Shown here piece after piece: positions 1 to 8,009 of a stretch of DNA of 64,000 bases. The position numbers were made by a program, and so were the translations under genes. Location of the stretch: NCBI GenBank assembly GCA_050303815.1, contig JBNLCM010000004.1, forward strand, positions 1-64,000, given 5' to 3'. Under the pieces are notes generated by a model. The model was not told where the DNA came from, made no database searches, and saw only the letters and a program-made list of their open reading frames with translations. This DNA comes from Cognatazoarcus sp050303815. GTDB taxonomy: Bacteria; Pseudomonadota; Gammaproteobacteria; Burkholderiales; Rhodocyclaceae. Within the stretch, counting starts at the first letter, position 1; each line of letters starts with the position of its first letter.

Positions 1-123
1 CCGCTCTATCGGGGACCAATGTGATGGTGTCGTCGGCTCGCTGCGGGCCGACAATGAGGCGTGTCGAAAAGCCATGATCCTGATGCAGGGACGACGGCGA
101 ACGTCCCCATCTCAACCAGGCTT
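1..123. other. Window edge, no gene seen
   Basis: No coding region is supported here. Positions 32-52 can form a short GC-rich hairpin (GTCGGCTCGC against GCGGGCCGAC, one wobble pair, very small loop). It lies just beyond the 3' end of the minus-strand PilZ gene, but there is no T-run, so a terminator is not convincing. Confidence 0.3.
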
Positions 124-1587
124 CTACAGAACGTGGTAGCTGGACAGCTCGTAACCAGCGCCGCGCACCAACGTCGATAGCCGGCGCAACTTGCAGACTC
201 GTCCGGATTGACTGAGGAACACCAGGTCACCCGCTCCGGCGTCGCCTGGCGGATGAGCGATGCGAACCGAACCGCCCCGCCGAACGGGATCGCAGACCAG
301 GGCATCCGACAGCGCCTTGCCGTTATCAATGGACGCGGTAGTCACTGATTTGGCAATCGTCTCCATCCCGACGATGCCCTCACCACCCTCAACGCGAACG
401 ATCCGCCTGACAACGCCGACGTGCCAGGTCTCTCCATCCTCAGCCTGCACTCCGAGGATATCGCCTACCGAGATCCGCTCGCAATCGGCGGCAGGCACCA
501 GGATGCCCACCCCGTTCCGACTCACGTCGAGCATGTCCCAGTGCCACGCCTGCTCGGGCTCGATGACCCGCTCCGCCAGTTGCGACTGCAGCCGCTTGAT
601 ACCCATCAGCGCGCGCAGCTTGCCTGTAAGCGGATGCCTCCGGTGCCGCCGAACCCGACGCGGGCCAGCCCACAGGCGGCGCAGATGATAGACACCGCCG
701 AGTACGGTCTCACGGGGAACCGATCCGTCCGACAGCGCCGCCGGCACAAGCCCTCTCGACACGACGCTGCCGAGCTCCTCGAGCACGCCGACCGCCTCCT
801 CGCACCACAGGTAGAGGGCGTCCCCGCCATCCTGAGCCATGCTGTCGACACGCCGTGGCGGCCCATTGTCGGCCAGGTCGAAGCAATAGCGCACCCCCTC
901 CTGCGGCGAGGCCAGCAATCGGAAGGCGGGGAGTGCATAGCGGATGATCCGATCGGTCACATCAATCGAGCCGGGCGGCATCTGGTCCAGACCGGCTGAC
1001 GACAGCGCAATCAACCTCGCCATCTCCCGCTCAACGGAGGTCTGCGCCGCGCGATCCTGACGCATGGCCACCTGGCGACCGGCCAGTCCGGCAGCGCGCG
1101 CAGCTCGAAAGGTTGCCGCAGCCTCGCGCCACAGCGACACGTCGGCTGCGTAATAAGACATCGCCCGCCACTTGAGGAGGCTACCGATCGATCGCAACTG
1201 CCGAACCATCAGTTCCAGCTGCATGCCACGCTGCATGCGCCCACCGTGCTCGCTTCCGGAAGCTGCCCGATAGGCCCCGACCAGGCTGGTCAGAAAGGCG
1301 TTGCCGACCTGCCAGTCAGCCGCGTTGCCGGCGGGTTCGCCGCGGGTCAGCAGATAGTCGCACGTCAGGCGCCGCAGGTGCGGCATGGCGAGTTCATCAA
1401 ACTGGAAGAGACGCGTGACCGCGCCAACACCCTGACTCACCAGACCGGCAGCACAGTGCTCGACGGCCGAGGCCGCGGTGTCGATCAGGGCACGGCTGTC
1501 CGCCTGGTCGGTAGGCACGCGCATTGCACGTATCAAGCCATCGACGGCCCCCAACCTGCCTGCAACACTCGACACTCCAGCAGCCAA
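124..1587 (-). CDS. PilZ domain protein with large uncharacterised N-terminal region
   Basis: A soluble protein of about 487 residues. The C-terminal third carries the two signatures of a PilZ cyclic-di-GMP receptor: an arginine-rich RxxxR segment (RRHRRHP) and, about 40 residues later, DVSRNG, which fits the DxSxxG motif. This predicts binding of c-di-GMP. The first ~300 residues are alpha-helical looking, with no signal peptide or membrane segment, and I do not recognise them. The start is uncertain. TTG at 1587 has a G-rich ribosome-binding site (AAGGGGGGA) about 7 bases upstream; the first ATG, at 1524, has none that I can see. The gene is divergent from thyA. The target process is unknown, but a degenerate GGDEF-EAL protein at 25.7-27.4 kb and pilin genes at 55 kb make a c-di-GMP link to surface behaviour plausible. 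Confidence 0.7.
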   Translation of the reverse strand: MAAGVSSVAGRLGAVDGLIRAMRVPTDQADSRALIDTAASAVEHCAAGLVSQGVGAVTRLFQFDELAMPHLRRLTCDYLLTRGEPAGNAADWQVGNAFLTSLVGAYRAASGSEHGGRMQRGMQLELMVRQLRSIGSLLKWRAMSYYAADVSLWREAAATFRAARAAGLAGRQVAMRQDRAAQTSVEREMARLIALSSAGLDQMPPGSIDVTDRIIRYALPAFRLLASPQEGVRYCFDLADNGPPRRVDSMAQDGGDALYLWCEEAVGVLEELGSVVSRGLVPAALSDGSVPRETVLGGVYHLRRLWAGPRRVRRHRRHPLTGKLRALMGIKRLQSQLAERVIEPEQAWHWDMLDVSRNGVGILVPAADCERISVGDILGVQAEDGETWHVGVVRRIVRVEGGEGIVGMETIAKSVTTASIDNGKALSDALVCDPVRRGGSVRIAHPPGDAGAGDLVFLSQSGRVCKLRRLSTLVRGAGYELSSYHVL

Positions 1588-1703
1588 TCGACCGTCCCCC
1601 CTTCAACGCAATGGAATTTATCACATGCCCCCCCCTGCGCTACGGGCACCGCCCGCCGGACGGCAGTCACCCCCCGCATGAACGGACTCCTGGCGCCAGC
1701 CCA

Positions 1704-1709
1704 TATAAT
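1704..1709 (+). promoter_or_regulatory. Candidate -10 box of thyA-folA
   Basis: A perfect TATAAT lies 36 bases upstream of the thyA ATG. No good -35 box sits 16-18 bases upstream, so the promoter call rests on the -10 box and its position. Confidence 0.4.
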
Positions 1710-1745
1710 CCCGACTGGAACTACCCGGATGAGGGCAAGCATTCT

Positions 1746-2540
1746 ATGAAGCAGTACCTGGAACTGATGCAGCACGTGCTGGATCACGGTCATCGCAAGG
1801 ACGACAGGACCGGCACCGGCACATTGTCCGTGTTCGGTTGGCAGATGCGATTTCCGCTCGATTCGGGCTTCCCGCTCTTGACGACCAAGAAGCTCCATAC
1901 CCGCTCGATCATTCACGAATTGCTGTGGTTCCTGCGGGGGGAGACGAATATCCGTTACCTCAAGGAGAACGGCGTCTCAATCTGGGACGACTGGGCAGAC
2001 GAATCCGGCGAGCTCGGACCGGTCTACGGCAAGCAATGGCGACGCTGGTCGAGCGGTGACGGCGGTGAGGTCGATCAGATCACCAGGCTCGTGGAAGGCA
2101 TTCGCCGCAACCCGGACTCGCGTCGCCATATCGTGTCGGCCTGGAACCCGGGGGAGGTGGACCGGATGGCGCTGCCGCCCTGTCACGCCCTGTTCCAGTT
2201 CTATGTAGCCGGTGGCAGGCTCTCATGCCAGCTGTACCAGCGCAGCGCCGACATCTTCCTCGGAGTGCCGTTCAACATTGCGTCGTACGCCCTGCTGACC
2301 CACATGGTTGCGCAGGTCTGCCAGCTTAAACCCGGCGATTTCGTCTGGACTGGTGGCGACTGCCACCTCTACGTCAATCACCTTGATCAGGCCCGGCTGC
2401 AATTGACTCGGGCACCTAGGGCCCAACCTCACTTGCGGATCAATCCCGAGGTCCGGGAAATCGGAGACTTCCGTTTCGAGGACTTCATACTGGAAGGTTA
2501 CGACCCGCACCCCCATATCGCGGCGCCGGTGGCGGTATGA
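1746..2540 (+). CDS. thyA: Thymidylate synthase
   Basis: Converts dUMP to dTMP using 5,10-methylene-tetrahydrofolate as methyl donor and reductant, releasing dihydrofolate, in the cytosol. The protein is 264 residues, the same length as E. coli ThyA. The catalytic cysteine is Cys146 in LPPCHALFQFY; the dUMP-binding QRSAD and the C-terminal PHIAAPVAV tail are intact. The start at MKQYLELMQ was chosen because it gives the family length; the reading frame is open further upstream, but that sequence is not family-like. The stop codon overlaps the folA start (ATGA), so the two genes are translationally coupled. DHFR regenerates the tetrahydrofolate oxidised by ThyA, which makes the pair a functional unit. 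Confidence 0.97.
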   Translation: MKQYLELMQHVLDHGHRKDDRTGTGTLSVFGWQMRFPLDSGFPLLTTKKLHTRSIIHELLWFLRGETNIRYLKENGVSIWDDWADESGELGPVYGKQWRRWSSGDGGEVDQITRLVEGIRRNPDSRRHIVSAWNPGEVDRMALPPCHALFQFYVAGGRLSCQLYQRSADIFLGVPFNIASYALLTHMVAQVCQLKPGDFVWTGGDCHLYVNHLDQARLQLTRAPRAQPHLRINPEVREIGDFRFEDFILEGYDPHPHIAAPVAV

Positions 2541-3043
2541 GCGAACGCCCGGAGCTCGTCGTCATAGCCGCCGTCGCCCACGGTGGCGGCATTGGCATCG
2601 ACAACCGCCTGCCGTGGCGCCTGCGCAAGGATCTGATGCGTTTCAAGGCAACGACCATGGGCAGTCCGATCGTCATGGGTCGCAAGACCTGGGACTCTCT
2701 GGGTCGGCCGCTGCCAGGCAGAAGAAGCATCGTGATTACCCGGGAACCCCAGCGAGCATTGCACGGGGCCGAGACTGCAGGGTCGCTCGACGAGGCGCTC
2801 GAACTGGCCAGCGGGGCCGCGAGCGCATTCGTGATCGGCGGGGAGCAGATCTATCGACTCGCCCTGCCCATCGCGGACCGCCTGCTGCTGACGGAGGTCG
2901 ACGCCCAGGTCGAGGCCGATGCGTTCTTCCCGGACTGGGACCGCGCAGCATTCCGGGAAATCGCTCGCGAACATCACATGGCGGACGCTGACAACGACCA
3001 CGCCTTCGACTTCGTCGAGTACCAGCGACTCAGTCCTGCCTGA
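2537..3043 (+). CDS. folA: Dihydrofolate reductase
   Basis: NADPH-dependent reduction of dihydrofolate to tetrahydrofolate. The 168-residue protein shows the family landmarks: an N-terminal strand IAAVAHGGGIGIDN, the substrate-pocket LPWRLRKDLMRFK with the conserved acidic residue, the NADPH-binding MGRKTW, and IGGEQIY near the C-terminus. It starts inside the thyA stop codon (4-base ATGA overlap). The last 14 bases overlap the 3' end of the converging decarboxylase gene, so the two transcripts are complementary at their ends. Trimethoprim would be the expected inhibitor; I see no substitution that clearly predicts resistance. Confidence 0.96.
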   Translation: MSERPELVVIAAVAHGGGIGIDNRLPWRLRKDLMRFKATTMGSPIVMGRKTWDSLGRPLPGRRSIVITREPQRALHGAETAGSLDEALELASGAASAFVIGGEQIYRLALPIADRLLLTEVDAQVEADAFFPDWDRAAFREIAREHHMADADNDHAFDFVEYQRLSPA

Positions 3044-5279
3044 CGCAGTCTACGTAGTAGCGCCTGACGCCTTCCTCCTCATTGGCGACGAGACCGTGGA
3101 CATCGGTCTCGAAGCCAGGGAACTGCTCGTTGAACTCGCGTACGAACTGCAAATAGCGAACTATCGTTCGATTGAAGCGCTCGCCAGGAATCAGCAATGG
3201 GATCCCGGGCGGATACGGCGTGACCAGCATGGCCGTGACACGCTCTTCGAGTTCATCGATCGGCACCCGCTCGATCTCTCGGTGCGCCATGCGCGCAAAC
3301 GCGTCAGCCGGCCGCATGGCCGGCACCATGTCTGAGAGGTACATCTCCGTCGTCAGCCGGGCCACGTCATTGGCTTTATAGAAGCTGTGGATCCGTTCGC
3401 ACAGATCCTTGAGTCCGATCTTCTCGTAGCGCGGATGGCGTGCGATGAACTCGGGCATCACCCGCCACAGCGGCTGGTTGCGGTCATAGTCGTCCTTGAA
3501 CTGTTGCAGTTCGGTGACCATCGTGTTCCAGCGACCCTTGGTAATGCCGATCGTGAACATGATGAAGAACGAGTACAGGCCGGTCTTCTCGACGACGATG
3601 CCGTGCTCGGCGAGGTACTTGGTCAACACGCCTGCCGGGATGCCCCACTCCGCAAAGTCGCCATCCACGTCCAGGCCCGGGGTGATCAGGGTGGCCTTGA
3701 TCGGATCGAGCATGTTGAAGCCCGGCGCCAGGTTGCCGAATCCGTGCCAGCGCTCGCCCGCCCGCAGTGTCCAGTCGTCACGCTCCGCAAGCCCGTCTTC
3801 GGACAGATAGTCCGGCCCCCAGACACGGAACCACCACTCGTCGACGCCGAACTCCTCATCCACCTTGCGCATTGCCCGGCGGAAATCGAGCGCCTCGGCA
3901 ATCGACTCTTCCACCAGGGCAGTGCCCCCAGGGGGCTCCATCATCGCGGCAGCAACATCGCATGACGCGATGATTGCGTACTGCGGCGACGTCGACGTAT
4001 GCATCAGGTAGGCCTCGTTGAACAAGTGCCGGTCAAGCTTCCGGTCCTGTGACTCCTGCACCAGAATCTGCGATGCCTGGGACAGACCCGCCAGCAGCTT
4101 GTGCGTCGACTGGGTCGAAAAGATCATAGAGTCCTTGCACCGCGGCCGATCCGCACCGATCGCGTGATAGTCCCCGTAGAAGTCATGAAAAGCGGCATGC
4201 GGCAACCACGCCTCGTCAAAGTGGAGCGTGTCGATCTTGCCGTCGAGCAACTCCTTGATCTCTTCCACGTTGTAGAGCACGCCATCGTAGGTGCTCTGCG
4301 TAATCGTCAGGACGCGCGGTTTGGCGTTCTTGTCCGTCGCAAAGGGATTGGCCTCGATCTTGCGTCGGATATTCTCCCAGGCAAACTCCTCCCGGGGAAT
4401 CGGACCGATGATGCCGTAGTGGTTACGGGTCGGCATCAGGAACACCGGCACTGCCCCGGTCATCACGATGGCGTGCAGCACCGACTTGTGGCAGTTGCGG
4501 TCAACCACGACGATGTCGCCCGGCGCGACCGTCGAATGCCATACGACCTTGTTCGACGTGGAGGTCCCGTTCGTCACGAAGAACAGGTGGTCCGAATTGC
4601 AGATGCGCGCGGCGTTGCGTTCCGAGGCCGCCACAGGGCCCGTGTGGTCGAGCAACTGCCCCAGTTCGTCAACCGCATTGCACACATCCGCCCGCAGCAT
4701 GTTCTCGCCGAAGAACTGGTGGAACATCTGCCCAACCGGGCTCTTCAGGAAGGCGACGCCGCCCGAATGGCCCGGGCAGTGCCAGGAATACGATCCGTCG
4801 GCCGCGTAGTGCGTCAGCGCCCGGAAGAACGGGGGCGGCAGGCTGTCGAGATAGACGCGGGCCTCGCGCACGACGTAGCGTGCGATGAACTCGGGCGTGT
4901 CCTCGAACATGTGGATGAAGCCATGCATCTCGCGCAGCACTTCGTTCGGGATATGCCGCGAAGTCCTCGTCTCGCCGTGCAGGAAGATCGGGATGTCGGC
5001 GTTGCGATGCCGAATCTCGACGACGAAGGCACGCAGATCATCGATGGCCTTACTCGCTGCCTCCGGCGACGAGAACTCCTCGTCGTCGATCGACAGAATG
5101 AAGGCTGACGCCCGGCTCTGCTGCTGGGCGAACGAGGACAGGTCGCCGTAGCTGGTCACGCCGAGCACTTCCATGCCCTCGTTCTCGATCGCCTTGGCCA
5201 GCGCACGAATGCCCAGCCCCGAGGTGTTCTCGGAGCGGTAGTCCTCGTCGATGACAATGATCGGGAAGTGAAATCTCAT
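3030..5279 (-). CDS. Ornithine/lysine/arginine decarboxylase (PLP, wing-domain type)
   Basis: A PLP enzyme of the large prokaryotic basic-amino-acid decarboxylase family (SpeC/SpeF, LdcC/CadA, AdiA). These convert ornithine, lysine or arginine to the polyamine or precursor plus CO2, for polyamine synthesis or acid resistance. The 749-residue length is typical. Visible parts are a receiver-like wing domain (about residues 1-125), the PLP-binding fold with Lys394 in QSTHKLLAG as the Schiff-base lysine, HFDEAW as the cofactor-contacting aspartate, and the C-terminal domain. The ATG start has AGGGAG about 7 bases upstream. Sequence alone does not decide the substrate, so no symbol is given. It lies upstream of no other polyamine gene, but sits next to dcd and converges with folA. 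Confidence 0.88.
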   Translation of the reverse strand: MRFHFPIIVIDEDYRSENTSGLGIRALAKAIENEGMEVLGVTSYGDLSSFAQQQSRASAFILSIDDEEFSSPEAASKAIDDLRAFVVEIRHRNADIPIFLHGETRTSRHIPNEVLREMHGFIHMFEDTPEFIARYVVREARVYLDSLPPPFFRALTHYAADGSYSWHCPGHSGGVAFLKSPVGQMFHQFFGENMLRADVCNAVDELGQLLDHTGPVAASERNAARICNSDHLFFVTNGTSTSNKVVWHSTVAPGDIVVVDRNCHKSVLHAIVMTGAVPVFLMPTRNHYGIIGPIPREEFAWENIRRKIEANPFATDKNAKPRVLTITQSTYDGVLYNVEEIKELLDGKIDTLHFDEAWLPHAAFHDFYGDYHAIGADRPRCKDSMIFSTQSTHKLLAGLSQASQILVQESQDRKLDRHLFNEAYLMHTSTSPQYAIIASCDVAAAMMEPPGGTALVEESIAEALDFRRAMRKVDEEFGVDEWWFRVWGPDYLSEDGLAERDDWTLRAGERWHGFGNLAPGFNMLDPIKATLITPGLDVDGDFAEWGIPAGVLTKYLAEHGIVVEKTGLYSFFIMFTIGITKGRWNTMVTELQQFKDDYDRNQPLWRVMPEFIARHPRYEKIGLKDLCERIHSFYKANDVARLTTEMYLSDMVPAMRPADAFARMAHREIERVPIDELEERVTAMLVTPYPPGIPLLIPGERFNRTIVRYLQFVREFNEQFPGFETDVHGLVANEEEGVRRYYVDCVRQD

Positions 5280-5403
5280 CGCAACTCTCCCTTCAATGGA
5301 GAATGCCCGCGGACACGGCGCCCCCGGGCATCAGCGGTCCGCCTGCGGGCGGAATCGGAGTGGGTGGTTTCAGAGGAGACCGTCTCAGGGCGGCCCGGCC
5401 ACC

Positions 5404-5970
5404 TCAGATCTTGGGCAGCGTCACGCCGCGCTGCCCCTGGTACTTGCCGCCCCGATCCCGGTACGAAGTTTCGCAGACCTCGTCCGACTCGAAGAACAGC
5501 ATCTGGGCAACCCCTTCGTTGGCGTAGATGCGTGCCGGCAGGGGGGTGGTATTCGAGAACTCGAGCGTCACGTGCCCTTCCCATTCGGGTTCCAGCGGCG
5601 TGACGTTCACGATGATCCCGCAGCGCGCATAGGTGCTCTTGCCGAGGCAGACGGTCAGCACGCTTCGCGGGATGCGAAAGTACTCTACCGTCCGGGCCAG
5701 CGCGAAGCTGTTCGGCGGAATGATGCAGACGTCGCCATCAAAATCCACGAAGTTTCCCGAGTCGAACTCCTTCGGGTCGACGATCGTCGAGTTGATGTTC
5801 GTGAAGATCTTGAATTCGTTCGCGCAGCGGACGTCGTAGCCGTAGCTCGAGGTGCCGTACGACACGATCTTGCCACCCTCGTTCTGGCGCACCAGATCAG
5901 GCGCGAACGGCTCGATCATGCCGTGCTCCTCGGCCATGCGCCGAATCCACTTGTCGGACTTGAGGGACAT
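5404..5970 (-). CDS. dcd: dCTP deaminase
   Basis: Deaminates dCTP to dUTP, the main route to dUMP for thymidylate synthase in many Gram-negative bacteria, so it is functionally upstream of the nearby thyA. The protein is 188 residues, close to the ~193 of E. coli Dcd. Conserved blocks are SYGYDVRC, the KSTYARCGI segment with the active-site Arg, and EPEWEGHVTLEFSN, which holds the catalytic Glu and the nucleotide-binding loop. It is a homotrimer in known members. It lies between the decarboxylase (124 bases downstream) and apbC (112 bases upstream) on the same strand, perhaps one transcription unit. A TAGAAT sequence at 6017-6022 (read on the minus strand) could be its -10 box, with no convincing -35. 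Confidence 0.96.
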   Translation of the reverse strand: MSLKSDKWIRRMAEEHGMIEPFAPDLVRQNEGGKIVSYGTSSYGYDVRCANEFKIFTNINSTIVDPKEFDSGNFVDFDGDVCIIPPNSFALARTVEYFRIPRSVLTVCLGKSTYARCGIIVNVTPLEPEWEGHVTLEFSNTTPLPARIYANEGVAQMLFFESDEVCETSYRDRGGKYQGQRGVTLPKI

Positions 5971-6082
5971 TTCGACCGACCCCTCCAGCGGGCCAGGGCA
6001 ACCGGATAAACGGGCGGTATTCTAATCGCTGCCCGGTCAGCAATACAGACCGCCGGGCGGCGAAGCGACAGCGAACCGGAAA

Positions 6083-7177
6083 TCAGGTGTTCTGAACGAC
6101 GATGTTCGGGAAGCGGCTGGTCATGTCCTTGGCCTTTAGGGCCACGGCCACGGCTACCCGCCGCGCGATGGATTTGTAGGCTTCTGCAATCTTGCCGTCC
6201 GGATCGGCCGCCACGGTCGGCGCGCCCGAGTCGGCCTGCTCGCGGATTCCGAGATCTAGCGGCAGGTCGCCCAGGAAGGGAATGCCGTAATCGTCGCACA
6301 TGCGCTGACCTCCCCCTTGGCCGAAGATGTGCTCCGAGTGGCCACAGTTCGAACAGATATGGATCGACATGTTCTCGACCACGCCAAGGATTGGAATGCC
6401 TACCTTCTCGAACATCTTGAGGCCCTTGCGCGCATCCAGCAGCGCGATGTCCTGGGGCGTGGTGACGATGACGGAGCCGGTCACCGGCACGCTCTGGGAT
6501 AGCGTGAGCTGGATGTCGCCGGTTCCCGGCGGCATGTCGACCACGAGGTAGTCGAGCTCTTTCCAGTTGGTCTCGGACAGCATCTGCTTGAGCGCCTGGG
6601 TGGCCATCGGGCCGCGCCAGACCATCGGGGTCTCCATGTCGATCAGGAAGCCGATCGACATCACCTGCATGCCGTAGGCCGTCAGAGGCTCCATGCTCTT
6701 GCCGTCGAGCGTCTCCGGTCGCTGGTCGCCGATGCCGAGCATCTGAGGCTGGGACGGACCATAGATGTCCGCGTCGAGCACGCCGACGCGCGCCCCCTCG
6801 GCGGCCAGGGCAAGCGCCAGATTGGCCGCCGTGGTGCTTTTCCCCACACCGCCCTTGCCCGACGAGACGGCGATGATGTTCTTCACGCCCGGCAGCAGCT
6901 TGACCCCGTGCTGGACGGCGTGGGCCACGACATGGCTGCGGATTGATACGGTCACCTTGCCAATCGTCGGCAGGACTGCGCGGAGGCCGTCCTCGACCAG
7001 GCGCCCCAGTAACTCGAGCTGGCTCTTCCCCGGGTATCCGATCTCGATCTCGAGCGTCACGTCGTCGCCGGACACGTCGAGACGGCGAACCGCCCTGCCC
7101 GTAGCGATCTCGCGGGCCGTGTTCGGGTCCTTGATTGTCTTGAGTGCGTCGGTGACCTGATCGGCCGTGATACTCAT
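6083..7177 (-). CDS. apbC: Iron-sulfur cluster carrier ATPase ApbC/Mrp
   Basis: A 364-residue P-loop ATPase of the Mrp/NBP35 family that binds and transfers [4Fe-4S] clusters to apo-enzymes in the cytosol. Residues 1-90 form the MIP18/DUF59 domain, followed by the deviant Walker A motif SSGKGGVGKST at about 105-115. Near the C-terminal third is the CSNC motif, which ligates the shared cluster at the dimer interface. The start is the ATG at 7177, preceded by GGAGAG; the frame is open further upstream, but that sequence has no family character. The gene is divergent from the OmpA-like lipoprotein. It is unrelated to the Mrp antiporters later in the window despite the shared name. Confidence 0.95.
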   Translation of the reverse strand: MSITADQVTDALKTIKDPNTAREIATGRAVRRLDVSGDDVTLEIEIGYPGKSQLELLGRLVEDGLRAVLPTIGKVTVSIRSHVVAHAVQHGVKLLPGVKNIIAVSSGKGGVGKSTTAANLALALAAEGARVGVLDADIYGPSQPQMLGIGDQRPETLDGKSMEPLTAYGMQVMSIGFLIDMETPMVWRGPMATQALKQMLSETNWKELDYLVVDMPPGTGDIQLTLSQSVPVTGSVIVTTPQDIALLDARKGLKMFEKVGIPILGVVENMSIHICSNCGHSEHIFGQGGGQRMCDDYGIPFLGDLPLDLGIREQADSGAPTVAADPDGKIAEAYKSIARRVAVAVALKAKDMTSRFPNIVVQNT

Positions 7178-7358
7178 CTTTCTCTCCGTGGAAACGCAAT
7201 TTGACTGAGGAACTTGCTTGCGCTGCCGTTGAATGATACCCAAGTCCGCGATACTCCCGCATCGCGGCAGCGGTTCGCTTTGCCGGGCAAGGTGTGGTTT
7301 ATTCCCCAGCGCGGCCCCGGCCGCCGGACTTTCTGGAACAAGAGATGGAGACCCCTTT

Positions 7359-7934
7359 ATGAAGTTTGGCACTCCGGTCGTCTGCCTGCTCGCGTCGCTG
7401 CTGGCCGCGTGCGCCTCGACGGGCCCCGCCCCGCAAGCCGCCCCCGAGCCCGCCCCCGCCACCCAGACCGCCGCACCCGTGCAAGCGCCCCCGCAGGCGC
7501 CTGCCGTGCCCGAGCTGTCGGGCGAAGTCCGGGCACTGCTCGCCGAAAGCGGCGCGCAGCTCGCCGATGGCCCTGAGGGTAGCGTGCGCCTGACCCTGCC
7601 CGGCTCCATTGCCTTCGCCTCGGGGAGTCGCGAAGTCAGCGAACCCGCCCAGCCGATCCTCGACCGCATCGCGGACGCCCTGATCGAGCACCCGGGTTGG
7701 CGCGTGGTCGTCGAGGGCCACACTGACAGCGTCGGGCGCGAGCTCTTCAACCAGGAGCTTTCCCTCAAGCGGGCCAGCTCGGTGCTCGACTATCTTGCGC
7801 GGCGCGGCCTGTCCGCCGACAAGATGCAGGCCGAAGGGCGGGGCGAGCACGCGCCCATCGCGGACAACGCCACCGCCAAGGGTCGCGCAGCCAACCGCCG
7901 CATCGAAATCATCGTGACGCCGGCCGAAGACTGA
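7359..7934 (+). CDS. OmpA-family peptidoglycan-binding lipoprotein
   Basis: A 191-residue exported protein. The N-terminus is a lipoprotein signal peptide with lipobox LLAAC (lipidated Cys18), so it should be anchored in a membrane, probably the outer one. An Ala/Pro-rich linker (residues ~20-55) spans to an OmpA C-terminal-like domain (~75-190). That domain has the GHTDSVG motif and a following N-x-x-LS-x-x-RA block, which contact diaminopimelate in peptidoglycan. It resembles Pal/YiaD-type proteins and probably ties the envelope to the wall. The start is the ATG whose signal peptide fits, with GGAG about 10 bases upstream. It is 75 bases upstream of metG on the same strand. Confidence 0.88.
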   Translation: MKFGTPVVCLLASLLAACASTGPAPQAAPEPAPATQTAAPVQAPPQAPAVPELSGEVRALLAESGAQLADGPEGSVRLTLPGSIAFASGSREVSEPAQPILDRIADALIEHPGWRVVVEGHTDSVGRELFNQELSLKRASSVLDYLARRGLSADKMQAEGRGEHAPIADNATAKGRAANRRIEIIVTPAED

Positions 7935-8009
7935 GGCGGAACACGCGGCCGGGGTGATCCGGCGTGGGCACGGTTTGATAAACTGGATCCTTTTCCTGCC
8001 GGTTCCCCC

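Noticed and set aside
6083..7177. Linking apbC (also called mrp) to the Mrp antiporters
   Set aside because: Only the name is shared; this is an iron-sulfur carrier ATPase with a P-loop and CSNC motif.
7178..7768. N-terminal extension of ApbC by about 197 codons
   Set aside because: The extension is Ser/Arg/Ala-rich, runs antisense through the OmpA-like gene, and ATG 7177 has a GGAGAG site and the family N-terminus.
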